From assembly GCA_964646415.1 (NCBI GenBank), contig CAZYEL010000014.1, forward strand, positions 1 through 32,320: DNA of 32,320 nucleotides. Direction: 5' to 3'. Below the pieces are notes generated by a model that ran no database searches, was not told where the DNA came from, and saw only the letters and a program-made list of their open reading frames with translations. Position 1 is the first letter of the stretch. Each line of letters opens with the position of its first letter. The DNA is from VGJV01 sp964646415 (GTDB lineage: Bacteria; Patescibacteriota; Minisyncoccia; UBA6257; 2-01-FULL-56-20). The position numbers and the translations under genes are program-made. Shown piece by piece: positions 11,239-17,502 of the stretch.

Positions 11239-11287
11239 GTTTTTGTCGCGGGGAGTTCGAGCAGTGGCAGAGTGGATTTCCGCGCGC

Positions 11288-11293
11288 TACACT
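11288..11293 (+). promoter_or_regulatory. Probable -10 box (TACACT) of the 11300 gene
   Basis: TACACT ends 6 nt before the ATG at 11300, the same close spacing seen for rpsP, rpmF, the HlyD gene and the ArsR gene. The -35 region is poor (TGGCAG-like). Confidence 0.4.
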
Positions 11294-11299
11294 AAGCGT

Positions 11300-11863
11300 A
11301 TGCCCCGCCCCTCATCCTACCCCTTGCGACACGAATTGGGAATCATCGCGCTAAGCGTATGTATCGCGTTCATTCTCGCGTACACGAATGCCCTTGAGCA
11401 GCTTCTCCGCTCCGCGGAGGGAATCGAGGGGTTGGGAAGTTTCATCGCGGGAATTCTCTATACCTCCATCTTCACAAGCGTTCCCGCCGCCGTGGCGCTC
11501 GGGAAAATCGCCCTGCTGCACTCACCCTTCGCCACCGCATTCATAGGCGGCGTCGGCGCGCTCATCGGAGACTTATTCGTCTTCCGGTTTGTCCGCGACT
11601 CCGTCTCGCCCTACCTTGGCGCACTCATACACGCGGCGCATGCCGAGTGGCTACGCAAAGCTTTTTCCCGACATCCTCTCCTCCGCGCATTGCCCATGAT
11701 TCTCGGCTTCATTATCATCGCCTCCCCCCTGCCCGACGAACCAGGAATTATTCTCCTGGGCCTCACAAAAACAAAAACGGCGCTCTTCGCACCGATTTCA
11801 TTCCTCGCCAACTTCCTCGGCATCCTCGCCATCGGGCTTGCCGCGCAGTCACTCGCCAACTGA
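11300..11863 (+). CDS. DedA/VTT-like small integral membrane protein (187 aa)
   Basis: The protein has about five hydrophobic segments. Residues 14-31 form the first (IIALSVCIAFILAYT). The middle has FIAGILYTSIFTSVPAAVAL and GGVGALIGDLFVFRFVRD, which resembles the G-x-x-x-GD-x-x-x-Y re-entrant element of the DedA/SNARE-associated (VTT) family. A later helix carries IASPLPDEPGIILLGL, with a Pro-rich re-entrant look. Proteins of that superfamily act as lipid scramblases or flippases in the cytoplasmic membrane. The match is by pattern only, and the Arg motif expected in true DedA proteins is not obvious, so 'DedA-like' is tentative. The start at 11300 follows a -10 box by 6 nt. It is divergent from the ATPase and ends 7 bp from efp, convergently. 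Confidence 0.65.
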   Translation: MPRPSSYPLRHELGIIALSVCIAFILAYTNALEQLLRSAEGIEGLGSFIAGILYTSIFTSVPAAVALGKIALLHSPFATAFIGGVGALIGDLFVFRFVRDSVSPYLGALIHAAHAEWLRKAFSRHPLLRALPMILGFIIIASPLPDEPGIILLGLTKTKTALFAPISFLANFLGILAIGLAAQSLAN

Positions 11864-11870
11864 TAACTAG

Positions 11871-12440
11871 TCAATTCTTTTCCACGCGTTCTACGTATTC
11901 CCCGGTTTCAGTGTTGATTCTCACGATATCGCCCTCGTTCACAAAGAGGGGCGCCATCACTCTCCCGCCTCCTTCAAGCGTCACCGATTTCGAACCGCCC
12001 TGCGCAGTATTCCCCTTGATTGCCGGCGGCGCCTCAATGACTTTAAAATCCATCTTCACGGGAAGCTGCGCCGTAATGACTTTCCCGTCGAACATCACTG
12101 TTTCCACCTCCGTGTTCGGCTTCAAAAACTGCCCGCGCTCGCCAAGCACGTCCTTCGAAAGCATGAACCGGTTTTTCGGATTTCCTTCCTCGTGGAACCA
12201 AAACTCTCCGCGGTTGGTGTAAATAAAGACCGCCGATTTCTTTTCCACTTCCGCCTCCTCGAATGAATCGCTCGGCTGGAAGTTCCTTTCGAGTATTTTC
12301 CCCGTGATAAGATTCTTGATTTTCGTCTGCACCACCGCCTTCCGCTGCTGCATGCGGAGAAAATGCGAATCAATCACCTCGTAAGGTGCGCCCTCGAGTA
12401 CGAACAAGACTCCTTTTTTGAGGTCGGTATAAGCAAGCAT
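11871..12440 (-). CDS. efp: Translation elongation factor P
   Basis: EF-P enters the ribosomal E site and speeds peptide bonds at polyproline stretches. The 189-aa product has the normal length. Domain I starts at MLAYTDLKKGVLFVLEGAPY, and the family signature of domains II/III is visible in GRVMAPLFVNEGDIVRINTE with the terminal GEYVERV. At the domain-I loop tip, where E. coli has the modified Lys34 in KPGKGQA, this protein has RMQQRKA. Aligned on the Pro-Tyr at 19-20, Gln32 occupies the Lys position and the nearest Lys is two residues on. I chose the start at 12440 because the sequence above it is an AT-rich repeat. A terminator lies upstream, so it is transcribed apart from khpA. Confidence 0.94.
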   Translation of the reverse strand: MLAYTDLKKGVLFVLEGAPYEVIDSHFLRMQQRKAVVQTKIKNLITGKILERNFQPSDSFEEAEVEKKSAVFIYTNRGEFWFHEEGNPKNRFMLSKDVLGERGQFLKPNTEVETVMFDGKVITAQLPVKMDFKVIEAPPAIKGNTAQGGSKSVTLEGGGRVMAPLFVNEGDIVRINTETGEYVERVEKN

Positions 12441-12495
12441 AGGTTTTAGGTTAAAGGTGTTAGGTTTTAGGGAACACGGACAACGGAAGCAAAAT

Positions 12496-12531
12496 AACAA
12501 AAATCCCGCTCCGACGCAAGGTCGGAGCGGG
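12496..12531 (-). terminator. Intrinsic terminator after khpA
   Basis: A perfect 11-bp GC-rich stem (12505-12515 with 12521-12531, 5-nt loop) is followed on the minus strand by ATTTTTGTT. It lies 12 bp past the khpA stop and separates rpsP-khpA from efp. Confidence 0.88.
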
Positions 12532-12543
12532 GAGGACAGGAAG

Positions 12544-12867
12544 CTAGTAGCTGCTCCCGCCCCGGTCATCACGCCGAGGAGCATCGTCCCGGCGTTCGCG
12601 CGGAGGCCTCGTGCTGCCTTCCGGCTCTTCAATCTTCAAGTTCACGCGGGCATTGTTCTTGATGCCCACAATGCGGAGAAGCGAGCGGATTGCCTTTGCA
12701 GTCGAACCCTCGCGCCCCACCACTTGGCCCATGTCCAGTGCATTCACGCGAAGCGAGAGGAGCACGCCCATCTCGTCGACTTTCCGGTCGACTTTCACGT
12801 CGTCCGGGTGATCCACCAGAGCTTTTACCAAATACTCGAGAAATTCCCGATCAGGTGATTGATCCAT
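12544..12867 (-). CDS. khpA: KH-domain RNA-binding protein KhpA
   Basis: KhpA (YlqC family) is a small cytoplasmic RNA-binding protein. In Gram-positives it pairs with KhpB/EloR and affects cell elongation. The first 75 residues match the family: DREFLEYLVKALVDHPDDVK, then the KH signature GQVVGREGSTAKAIRSLLRI with its GxxG loop (GREG). The family is usually about 75-80 aa. This one has an extra basic/acidic tail rich in Arg, Asp and Gly (about residues 80-107, ending RGGSSY) that looks disordered and could add RNA affinity. It follows rpsP, the common rpsP-khpA order, and has its own promoter at 12935-12963. Confidence 0.9.
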   Translation of the reverse strand: MDQSPDREFLEYLVKALVDHPDDVKVDRKVDEMGVLLSLRVNALDMGQVVGREGSTAKAIRSLLRIVGIKNNARVNLKIEEPEGSTRPPRERRDDAPRRDDRGGSSY

Positions 12868-12934
12868 AGTAGCAGACTGTCATACAGAGTTTCCAACCGA
12901 CCTTTCGCTCATTCATGTACGGGAGCGTAGTGCT

Positions 12935-12963
12935 ATTGTTGCATAATTTACCCTTTCTGTCAA
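12935..12963 (-). promoter_or_regulatory. Promoter upstream of khpA
   Basis: TTGACA, a 17-bp spacer and AACAAT with a TGC extended -10 element are seen on the minus strand, between rpsP and khpA. The predicted leader is about 60 nt, unlike the leaderless pattern of many neighbours. Confidence 0.65.
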
Positions 12964-12971
12964 CCCTCTCT

Positions 12972-13304
12972 CTACACCGCAGCGGGCTTATCCCCCGCCT
13001 TGGCGGCAGGAACCGCCTCCTTCGCTGCTTCCCCTTTCTTTTTACTTATTCTTATCGGGCGTATTTTCCCTTCCACCGCCTTTTCGCGGACAAAGAGATT
13101 CCATACGGTGTCGCTCGGCTTCGCTCCCACTTTGAGCCAATGCGCCACGCGTTCTTTATTAATGCTTGCCTTCTTGGTACAAGGGTCGCACGAACCAAGC
13201 TGCTCCGTTGGAGGCGCACCGACTTTCGAACGCCGCTCGCAAACCGTGATGCGATAGCTCGGCTGATGCTTCTTGCCAATGCGTTGTAAGCGGATGACTA
13301 ACAT
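12972..13304 (-). CDS. rpsP: 30S ribosomal protein S16
   Basis: S16 is an early-binding assembly protein of the 30S body. The sequence MLVIRLQRIGKKHQPSYRIT is the hallmark N-terminus, followed by the LGSCDP element, ERVAHWLKVGAKPSDTVWNL and a basic tail. With 110 aa it is somewhat longer than the family core (about 80-90) because of an Ala/Lys-rich extension ending GDKPAAV. An upstream in-frame ATG at 13316 exists, but the -10 box TATGAT (13312-13317) overlaps it and ends exactly 7 nt before the ATG at 13304. Transcription should therefore begin on that codon, which fixes the start. Confidence 0.95.
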   Translation of the reverse strand: MLVIRLQRIGKKHQPSYRITVCERRSKVGAPPTEQLGSCDPCTKKASINKERVAHWLKVGAKPSDTVWNLFVREKAVEGKIRPIRISKKKGEAAKEAVPAAKAGDKPAAV

Positions 13305-13311
13305 GGGGTGC

Positions 13312-13320
13312 ATCATACCA
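13312..13320 (-). promoter_or_regulatory. Extended -10 promoter of rpsP
   Basis: TGGTATGAT on the minus strand (TGn plus TATGAT), with TTTGCA at a 17-bp spacing. The box ends 7 nt before the rpsP ATG, giving a leaderless transcript. Confidence 0.7.
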
Positions 13321-13340
13321 AAAAGCCGCGCAAATGCAAA

Positions 13341-13361
13341 CCCCCCGCCGATGGCGGGGGG
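13341..13361. terminator. GC hairpin after the MscS-like gene
   Basis: A 9-bp perfect stem CCCCCCGCC/GGCGGGGGG has a 3-nt loop. On the minus strand it is followed by TTTGCATTTG, a weak T-run. It closes the 13405-14088 gene just upstream of the rpsP promoter. The same CCCCGCC...GGCGGGG core recurs at 24558 and 24631. Confidence 0.6.
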
Positions 13362-13404
13362 TTGTTCGCTTCTCGCTCCTCACAAGCGAAAACCAAAGCA
13401 AATA

Positions 13405-14088
13405 CTACCTCGATTCCGTATGCTCGCGAAGTTTGTTCACGAGATACGCAGCGTAATCGCGGCCGCCAAGCCCGAAAGCCAAACCGCCCGCGAGAGCAAG
13501 CATTGCAATAAAGCCAGTCACGATGCTGTTGATGATGCTCACCGCAACGTTCAATTGCACGAGCGCCGTGAGAAATCCGAACACAATAATGGACCACCAT
13601 GAAAGTGTCCCGAGGAACCGGCCCGCGTGCAACCGCACGCCCATCACGGACGCGCGCACGACGTGGCGCACAAAGTTCGCCACGACCGCCGCCGCAAGCA
13701 TGATGAGCACCGCAAGAATGACGTTCGGGAGGTATCCCAGCACGTCCTGCAGGAATCCGGAAAGCGCATTCAACCCAAGAATGTCGGACGCCGCAAGAAG
13801 GAACGCCACCACCACGAACCAATACACCAACCGACCCAAAAAGTATGACGCGCGAAGCTTCAAATTCGCCCGCTCAAAGTAATGACCCACACCCAACTTA
13901 GAGAGAAAAGAATCAAGCTTGAGCGCCTCGAAAATCTTTTCAACCGCCGTCCCCACGCCGAACGCCACGATGGTTCCCACGATAAGTACCACGAGCGCTC
14001 CGATGAGCGTCGGGATAAAATTCGCCACTCCCAGCCAGAGATTCTGGAGGGATTCAACCACGATATTCGTCCAATCTTGTACTGCCAT
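13405..14088 (-). CDS. MscS/CmpX-related membrane protein with conserved TM-helix repeats
   Basis: The 227-aa protein has four or five membrane helices. Two copies of the pattern of the 'conserved TM helix' family (PF05552) are visible: FIPTLIGALVVLIVGTIVAF at about 24-43 and LGYLPNVILAVLIMLAAAVV at about 117-136. Each is followed by a short amphipathic stretch. The C-terminus IAMLALAGGLAFGLGGRDYA resembles the pore-lining helix of MscS channels, with a Gly/Ala-rich face and then GLGGRD. The large cytoplasmic MscS domain is absent and the product stops soon after. It may be a minimal mechanosensitive or scaffold protein; channel activity is inference. A TATCTT box lies 5 nt upstream of the ATG. 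Confidence 0.8.
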   Translation of the reverse strand: MAVQDWTNIVVESLQNLWLGVANFIPTLIGALVVLIVGTIVAFGVGTAVEKIFEALKLDSFLSKLGVGHYFERANLKLRASYFLGRLVYWFVVVAFLLAASDILGLNALSGFLQDVLGYLPNVILAVLIMLAAAVVANFVRHVVRASVMGVRLHAGRFLGTLSWWSIIVFGFLTALVQLNVAVSIINSIVTGFIAMLALAGGLAFGLGGRDYAAYLVNKLREHTESR

Positions 14089-14142
14089 AATGTAAGATAA
14101 GCTAATTTACCTTCGCTTTTGCCTAAATGCACCGCACATAAC

Positions 14143-14171
14143 TCGACCTTTAAGCGTAATTTCATTATACC
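14143..14171 (+). promoter_or_regulatory. Promoter of the structured RNA
   Basis: TCGACC (14143-14148), a 17-bp spacer and TATACC (14166-14171) lie on the plus strand. The predicted start, 7 nt past the -10 box, is 14178, the first base of the closing helix of the RNA described next. Confidence 0.6.
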
Positions 14172-14177
14172 TTAAGC

Positions 14178-14594
14178 AGAAAGGGGGTTTTGTGGATAAG
14201 TCTGTCTCGCATCTCCCGCGGAAACCACGCTCCAGCTCGAGAAATCAGACTCGCTCCCTACGAGAAACTACCGCCCTGCTTCCGCACGCCCGCGGGCACC
14301 CGGTAGTTTCTCTACTCGCTCGTCGATTTCTACCTCGCCTCCCGCGAAGGTTTCCGCAGGTGATACTTCGACTTGATTGGGAGCGGGCTGCCGCAGCGTT
14401 GTCTCTCACGCCGTCGCGCTCCGAGAATCCCCGGCAGGAATACGACTGCGTGCTGTTGGGGATGCCCGTCGGGGCTGCGAGATTGCCTGCAAGAGATAGG
14501 CTGCGCTCACTTTTCTTGCAGGCCGGAAAAATGCCGTAAAACGCAAAAGGGGCCGCTTGCGCAGTCCCTCTTAACTATTGACCTCCTTTCTTTT
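14178..14594 (+). ncRNA. Probable large structured RNA (~415 nt) of unidentified class
   Basis: The stretch is GC-rich, has no credible protein frame and is full of helices. A closing helix pairs 14178-14188 (AGAAAGGGGGU) with 14581-14591 (ACCUCCUUUCU), 11 bp with one G-U. Inside are 14199-14209 with 14238-14251 (bulged), 14262-14273 with 14301-14312 (12 bp perfect), 14253-14259 with 14379-14385, and a hairpin at 14387-14397. Further on are 14428-14438 with 14453-14463 (11 bp, two G-U), 14485-14494 with 14514-14523 (10 bp perfect) and 14542-14546 with 14557-14561. The G-U pairs would be A-C mismatches on the other strand, so plus is the likely sense strand. A promoter starts it and a U-rich tail ends it. 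I looked for and did not find the conserved cores of RNase P RNA, tmRNA, SRP RNA or group I/II introns. Confidence 0.6.
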
Positions 14595-14611
14595 GATTAA
14601 TCGATTGATCA

Positions 14612-14842
14612 TCACTTCCCCCTCTCCGACAACCAGAAAGCGAAACATATCACTGCCACAAAACCCACTCCGTGAAGCAATGATATGACGCCCATGCCAA
14701 CCCACCGGAAAGGAACTCGCTCAACCACCGCCAATAGTCCGTCAGGTGCGCTCGCTGCACGCACCCATGGCCAACAGGCAGCAGCCAGTCCAATGAGAAT
14801 GAGAAGTATGATTTGATTTTGTCTGTCTTCTTTTTCGTTCAT
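14612..14842 (-). CDS. Small two-helix membrane protein of unknown function (76 aa)
   Basis: Not recognised. Residues 10-28 (IILLILIGLAAACWPWVRA) and about 47-69 (VGMGVISLLHGVGFVAVICF) are two membrane segments, with charged ends (MNEKEDRQ at the start, LSERGK at the end). A good Shine-Dalgarno (AGGAAGG) sits about 10 nt before the ATG, which stands out among the leaderless neighbours and supports a real gene. A 17-bp-arm hairpin lies 37 bp upstream of the start. It is convergent with the structured RNA. Confidence 0.6.
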   Translation of the reverse strand: MNEKEDRQNQIILLILIGLAAACWPWVRAASAPDGLLAVVERVPFRWVGMGVISLLHGVGFVAVICFAFWLSERGK

Positions 14843-14878
14843 GATCTTTTTTTCCTTCCTAATATGCTTAAGCGCACC

Positions 14879-14929
14879 GAGTGCAGCGGTATGGAAATTT
14901 CAAATAAGAACATCCATACCGCTGCACTC
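14879..14929. repeat. Long inverted repeat (17-bp arms) upstream of the 76-aa gene
   Basis: Perfect arms 14879-14895 and 14913-14929 (GAGTGCAGCGGTATGGA and its complement) flank a 17-nt AT-rich loop. It has no T-run on either strand. In the 5' region of the minus-strand gene it could be a regulatory hairpin or operator. Confidence 0.75.
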
Positions 14930-15025
14930 ACGCCAAAAAAATCATGACTACCTTGTGAATGAGCGGGTAATTTATAACACATTTGTTGCCATTTCGTCAA
15001 GTTTTCCGCTTGTGTACAACTCCCC

Positions 15026-15053
15026 TTGCAGGGGGAAGCACGGAAGATATAAT
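15026..15053 (+). promoter_or_regulatory. Strong promoter of a short transcript
   Basis: TTGCAG, a 16-bp spacer and a perfect TATAAT (15048-15053) predict a start near 15060, shortly before the first mini-ORF. Confidence 0.7.
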
Positions 15054-15059
15054 TAGGGG

Positions 15060-15158
15060 GTATATGAAAGGCGGACACTAAAAGTTATATAAAAAAACAT
15101 GATTGGAGGCCACTAAGAAAAGCCCCCGCTTCGTCGTCCGACGAACTGCGGGGTTTTT
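15060..15158 (+). ncRNA. ~100-nt transcription unit with two five-codon ORFs (MKGGH, MIGGH)
   Basis: Between a good promoter and a strong terminator there are only two tiny frames: ATG AAA GGC GGA CAC TAA at 15064-15081 and ATG ATT GGA GGC CAC TAA at 15099-15116. Both read M-x-G-G-H-stop. The Gly codons differ synonymously (GGC GGA versus GGA GGC), which hints at selection on the peptide rather than on the DNA. Alternatively the unit is a small RNA and the likeness reflects a duplicated GGAGG-like element. I know of no family for it. Confidence 0.5.
15124..15158. terminator. Bidirectional intrinsic terminator
   Basis: The stem CCCCGCTTCGTCG/CGACGAA-CT-GCGGGG has a 2-nt loop and a 2-nt bulge. 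TTTTT follows on the plus strand, and CTTTTC follows on the minus strand. It ends the short plus transcript, and possibly read-through from the ATP-grasp gene. Confidence 0.88.
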
Positions 15159-15228
15159 CATTTCGGGAATCCCCAATTAAAGCCTGACTGATGGGTCATA
15201 GGCAGCACTTCCTCCTCCTTGTGCAACT

Positions 15229-15262
15229 ATTCCTTTATAATTCAATTGAATTATAAAGGAAT
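15229..15262. repeat. Perfect 34-bp palindrome
   Basis: Perfectly self-complementary around CAATTG, with 17-bp arms beginning ATTCCTTTATAATTC. It lies 22 bp past the stop of the ATP-grasp gene and has no T-run. Other perfect 34-bp palindromes of different sequence are at 18942 and 29957. Confidence 0.9.
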
Positions 15263-15283
15263 GCTCATATCCTTGTTCTTGAG

Positions 15284-16510
15284 CTATTTCCGAGGCGCAG
15301 ACTCCGGGAAAATGAGATCCCATATTTTTCCCGCCACGTTCCGCACTTCGCCCGTATACGGAAAATGATGATTGCCGATGAGGGGCAAGCTGTTGCACTC
15401 AATCACACCACAGGGTTGCTTCTTCCAGGACTGCGTGATGTCGGGAATCATAAAATCAATTCCCACAATGTCGTCGCCAAGATACTCTCCGATTGCCTCA
15501 AAGAGCCTTCTGTTTTCGGGGTGCGTCTCTTCGGTCGCATCCCGCGACACTCCTCCCACACCCCAGTTTACTTTGAAGTGGAGGAACGCAACCTCCCCTT
15601 TCTTAAGCATGGTTTCCGGCGTGAACTTCTGCCACTTCAGTTCCCGGACGGCTCCGGGCGAATCCACATCGATTTCCGCAAACACCGGTCCCCGCCGGAG
15701 CGGATTTTTGTTCTCTCCCGCCGCAAGCTCCCGCACCGTGCGCCGCCCGTCGCCTACCACATGCGGCGGGTCACGCCGGAGGACAGCCACAAGTTTTTTC
15801 CCCACAAGCGTTGCACGGTACACCGGACCCGTGAGCTCCTCCTCCACAATCACCAAAGGAGAAACTTGCCTCGCAATCCGGAACGCCTTCGCGAGTTCAT
15901 CCGCGGTCGTGATATGCACCGTCACGTGCCGCCCGCCCGAGCCCTCATGGGGCTTCACAATAACCGGGTGATGGAGGCGGGCAAACACATCTCTTGCCCG
16001 TGACTCTGTTTTGCAGAGCGCCCCCTGCGGCACGGGAAACCCCGCCTTCTCGAACCGCCTCTTCACTTCCGCCTTATCGTCAATCCACGAAATCGACGGC
16101 TGCACCCGCACCGGGCGGGGCAACCCTTCGAATACCCACGTCTTCTTCTTATATCGCGCGAGGAAAATCCTCCGTGGCAATCCCAACAAGCGCAATTCCC
16201 ACATTTGAATCCCGCGCTTCTCCGCTTCTTCAAAAAGCGCCTGCGTGGTCTCCGAAGGATGCGACCGCAAATCCCGAACCTCTATCGCGAGCCCAGTCTT
16301 TACGAGCAGCCACCCCGCCGGAGGAACTGCGACATTTATGAGCACGTCCACCACGGGGGCAAAACGCCTCGTGAGCGGGTCGAGCAGGCGCGTCAAGGGA
16401 CGGGCAAGAACGTCAATCCGCAGAAGCCAACGCTCCGCCCCGTGATGCACCTCCGCCATGCCGCACTCCGCGCAGGGCGTCGGTTTAATATCCGGAAGCA
16501 CAATCGCCAT
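15284..16510 (-). CDS. ATP-grasp ligase, cyanophycin-synthetase-like
   Basis: A cytoplasmic enzyme of the ATP-grasp superfamily, joining a carboxylate to an amine (or thiol) with ATP. The 408-aa protein has an N-terminal domain with a CAEC pair at about 12-15, a B domain (SISWIDDKAEVKRRFEKAGF, HHPVIVKPHEGSGGRHVTVH, VIVEEELTGPVYRATLVGKK, RRDPPHVVGDGRRTVRELA) and a C-terminal metal-binding part (GIDFMIPDITQSW, VIECNSLPLIGNHHFP). The PPHVVGDGRRT segment is characteristic of the CphA-type ATP-grasp fold. It lacks the Mur-ligase half of true cyanophycin synthetase, so the substrate is unknown. I chose the start at 16510, 12 bp after the preceding gene's stop, with an AGGA at the right distance. 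It probably forms an operon with the 16522-17475 membrane protein. Confidence 0.82.
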   Translation of the reverse strand: MAIVLPDIKPTPCAECGMAEVHHGAERWLLRIDVLARPLTRLLDPLTRRFAPVVDVLINVAVPPAGWLLVKTGLAIEVRDLRSHPSETTQALFEEAEKRGIQMWELRLLGLPRRIFLARYKKKTWVFEGLPRPVRVQPSISWIDDKAEVKRRFEKAGFPVPQGALCKTESRARDVFARLHHPVIVKPHEGSGGRHVTVHITTADELAKAFRIARQVSPLVIVEEELTGPVYRATLVGKKLVAVLRRDPPHVVGDGRRTVRELAAGENKNPLRRGPVFAEIDVDSPGAVRELKWQKFTPETMLKKGEVAFLHFKVNWGVGGVSRDATEETHPENRRLFEAIGEYLGDDIVGIDFMIPDITQSWKKQPCGVIECNSLPLIGNHHFPYTGEVRNVAGKIWDLIFPESAPRK

Positions 16511-16521
16511 GTGTATTTTTC

Positions 16522-17475
16522 CTACGGCACCAAATCCCCTTTCCACACTTCGTCGGACTCCTTATCGCTGAACGCACGCCAGAGCGAGAGGAAAAAAATG
16601 TAATGAATCGGCCAGAACAAAAACATCACCACGGGAAGCCCCAGAAAAGTGACCTCCTGCAACGGCCAGTTGGCATACACCCACGCGCCCGCTCCCGCGA
16701 AGAAATTCTGCGTTTCCATGAGCAGTGCGGTTCCGAACGAAGCGAGTACCACCGCGATGAGCGGCGTGAAGTAGTGGTGAAGTATATCGCGGAGGAGCGA
16801 AGTTTCTTTGCGGAAATATTCAATTGCTTCAAAAAGAAACCACGTGCCGAAGAACATAAGGAGGATAAAACCGAAATTCGCTTTGTAATCCACCGCTTTC
16901 GTGAGTTCGAACACGTACCCGCCCCGCTGCACCGCATAGTCGTTCGTCATGAGCGCGGCGGCAATCGGTATGAGGAGTATCCCCAACGCGCCAAGCGAAG
17001 TGTAGAGCGGCCGCTCGAACCCGAAATATGTCCGCACCATGCGTTTTCCCTTCATTACTGCATCAAGCAACGCTTTCACCGCAAGGTAACTCTCAATCAC
17101 CATAAGCCAATAGATTGCAAAGCTGAAGACGAACACGAAAGGGTACGTGGCATTGTTCAACAGAGGATAAAACCACAGCTTTCCCAGCCATTGCGACACC
17201 CCGTCGAGCATCACCGCCCCGACCATGGAGAGTGCGAAGTAAGCGATGATGGTGTGCGCGTTTTTGAATATGGCGTGGAGGAGCGACTTCCTGTACACCG
17301 CCTCCGTGATTCCTTCGGAGACAAAGATAATGCCAAATATGAAAAGTGCGCTAAAAACAAAAAGAATCATCCAAAAGTACGGCGGCGCGTCCGCGTAATT
17401 CTCATACTGCGGCAACAAAAGCTGCAGGTATGAAGCCGCAAGAAAAACTATCCCTATGGCAAATTTCATGTTCAT
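16522..17475 (-). CDS. Multi-pass membrane protein of unknown function (317 aa)
   Basis: I do not recognise the family. At least seven hydrophobic helices are visible: about 5-23, 34-54, 70-90, 110-135, 158-178, 202-218, 238-255 and 275-300. Aromatic and charged motifs lie at their ends, such as SQWLGKLWFYPLLNNATYPF, FLFEAIEYFRKETSLL and WPLQEVTFLGLPVVMFLFWP. The repeated W-x-P-L and PLQE elements are loosely like lycopene-cyclase or carotenoid-enzyme membrane proteins, but this is too weak to name. The gene sits 12 bp upstream of the ATP-grasp gene. A TGGTATAAT extended -10 box ends 12 nt before the ATG. Confidence 0.75.
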   Translation of the reverse strand: MNMKFAIGIVFLAASYLQLLLPQYENYADAPPYFWMILFVFSALFIFGIIFVSEGITEAVYRKSLLHAIFKNAHTIIAYFALSMVGAVMLDGVSQWLGKLWFYPLLNNATYPFVFVFSFAIYWLMVIESYLAVKALLDAVMKGKRMVRTYFGFERPLYTSLGALGILLIPIAAALMTNDYAVQRGGYVFELTKAVDYKANFGFILLMFFGTWFLFEAIEYFRKETSLLRDILHHYFTPLIAVVLASFGTALLMETQNFFAGAGAWVYANWPLQEVTFLGLPVVMFLFWPIHYIFFLSLWRAFSDKESDEVWKGDLVP

Positions 17476-17487
17476 TGAAGTTGGAAG

Positions 17488-17496
17488 ATTATACCA
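17488..17496 (-). promoter_or_regulatory. Extended -10 promoter for the membrane protein/ATP-grasp pair
   Basis: TGGTATAAT on the minus strand, between the arsR stop and the ATG at 17475, with a 12-nt gap. Confidence 0.6.
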
Positions 17497-17502
17497 CCGG
17501 AG

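Noticed and set aside
11243..11272. tRNA-like strings (CTCGAACTCCCCGCGACA on minus, GTGGCAGAGTGG on plus)
   Set aside because: They resemble T-arm and D-arm pieces but lie on opposite strands and no cloverleaf can be folded.
14191..14199. Perfect DnaA box (TGTGGATAA) suggesting an origin
   Set aside because: Only one box is present, no cluster, AT-rich unwinding region or dnaA/dnaN gene nearby. It lies in the 5' part of the structured RNA and is probably chance.
14192..14539. Plus-strand 115-codon frame as a gene
   Set aside because: Arg/Pro/Ser-rich sequence with no ribosome site or family likeness, lying within a stretch whose base pairing explains it better as RNA.
14178..14594. RNase P RNA or tmRNA as identity of the structured RNA
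   Set aside because: The near-universal P4 strands of RNase P and the tRNA-like end plus tag frame of tmRNA were not found on either strand.
15177..15398. Minus-strand frame over the ATP-grasp 3' end
   Set aside because: It overlaps the conserved C-terminus of the ATP-grasp gene in another frame and includes the 34-bp palindrome; no family likeness.
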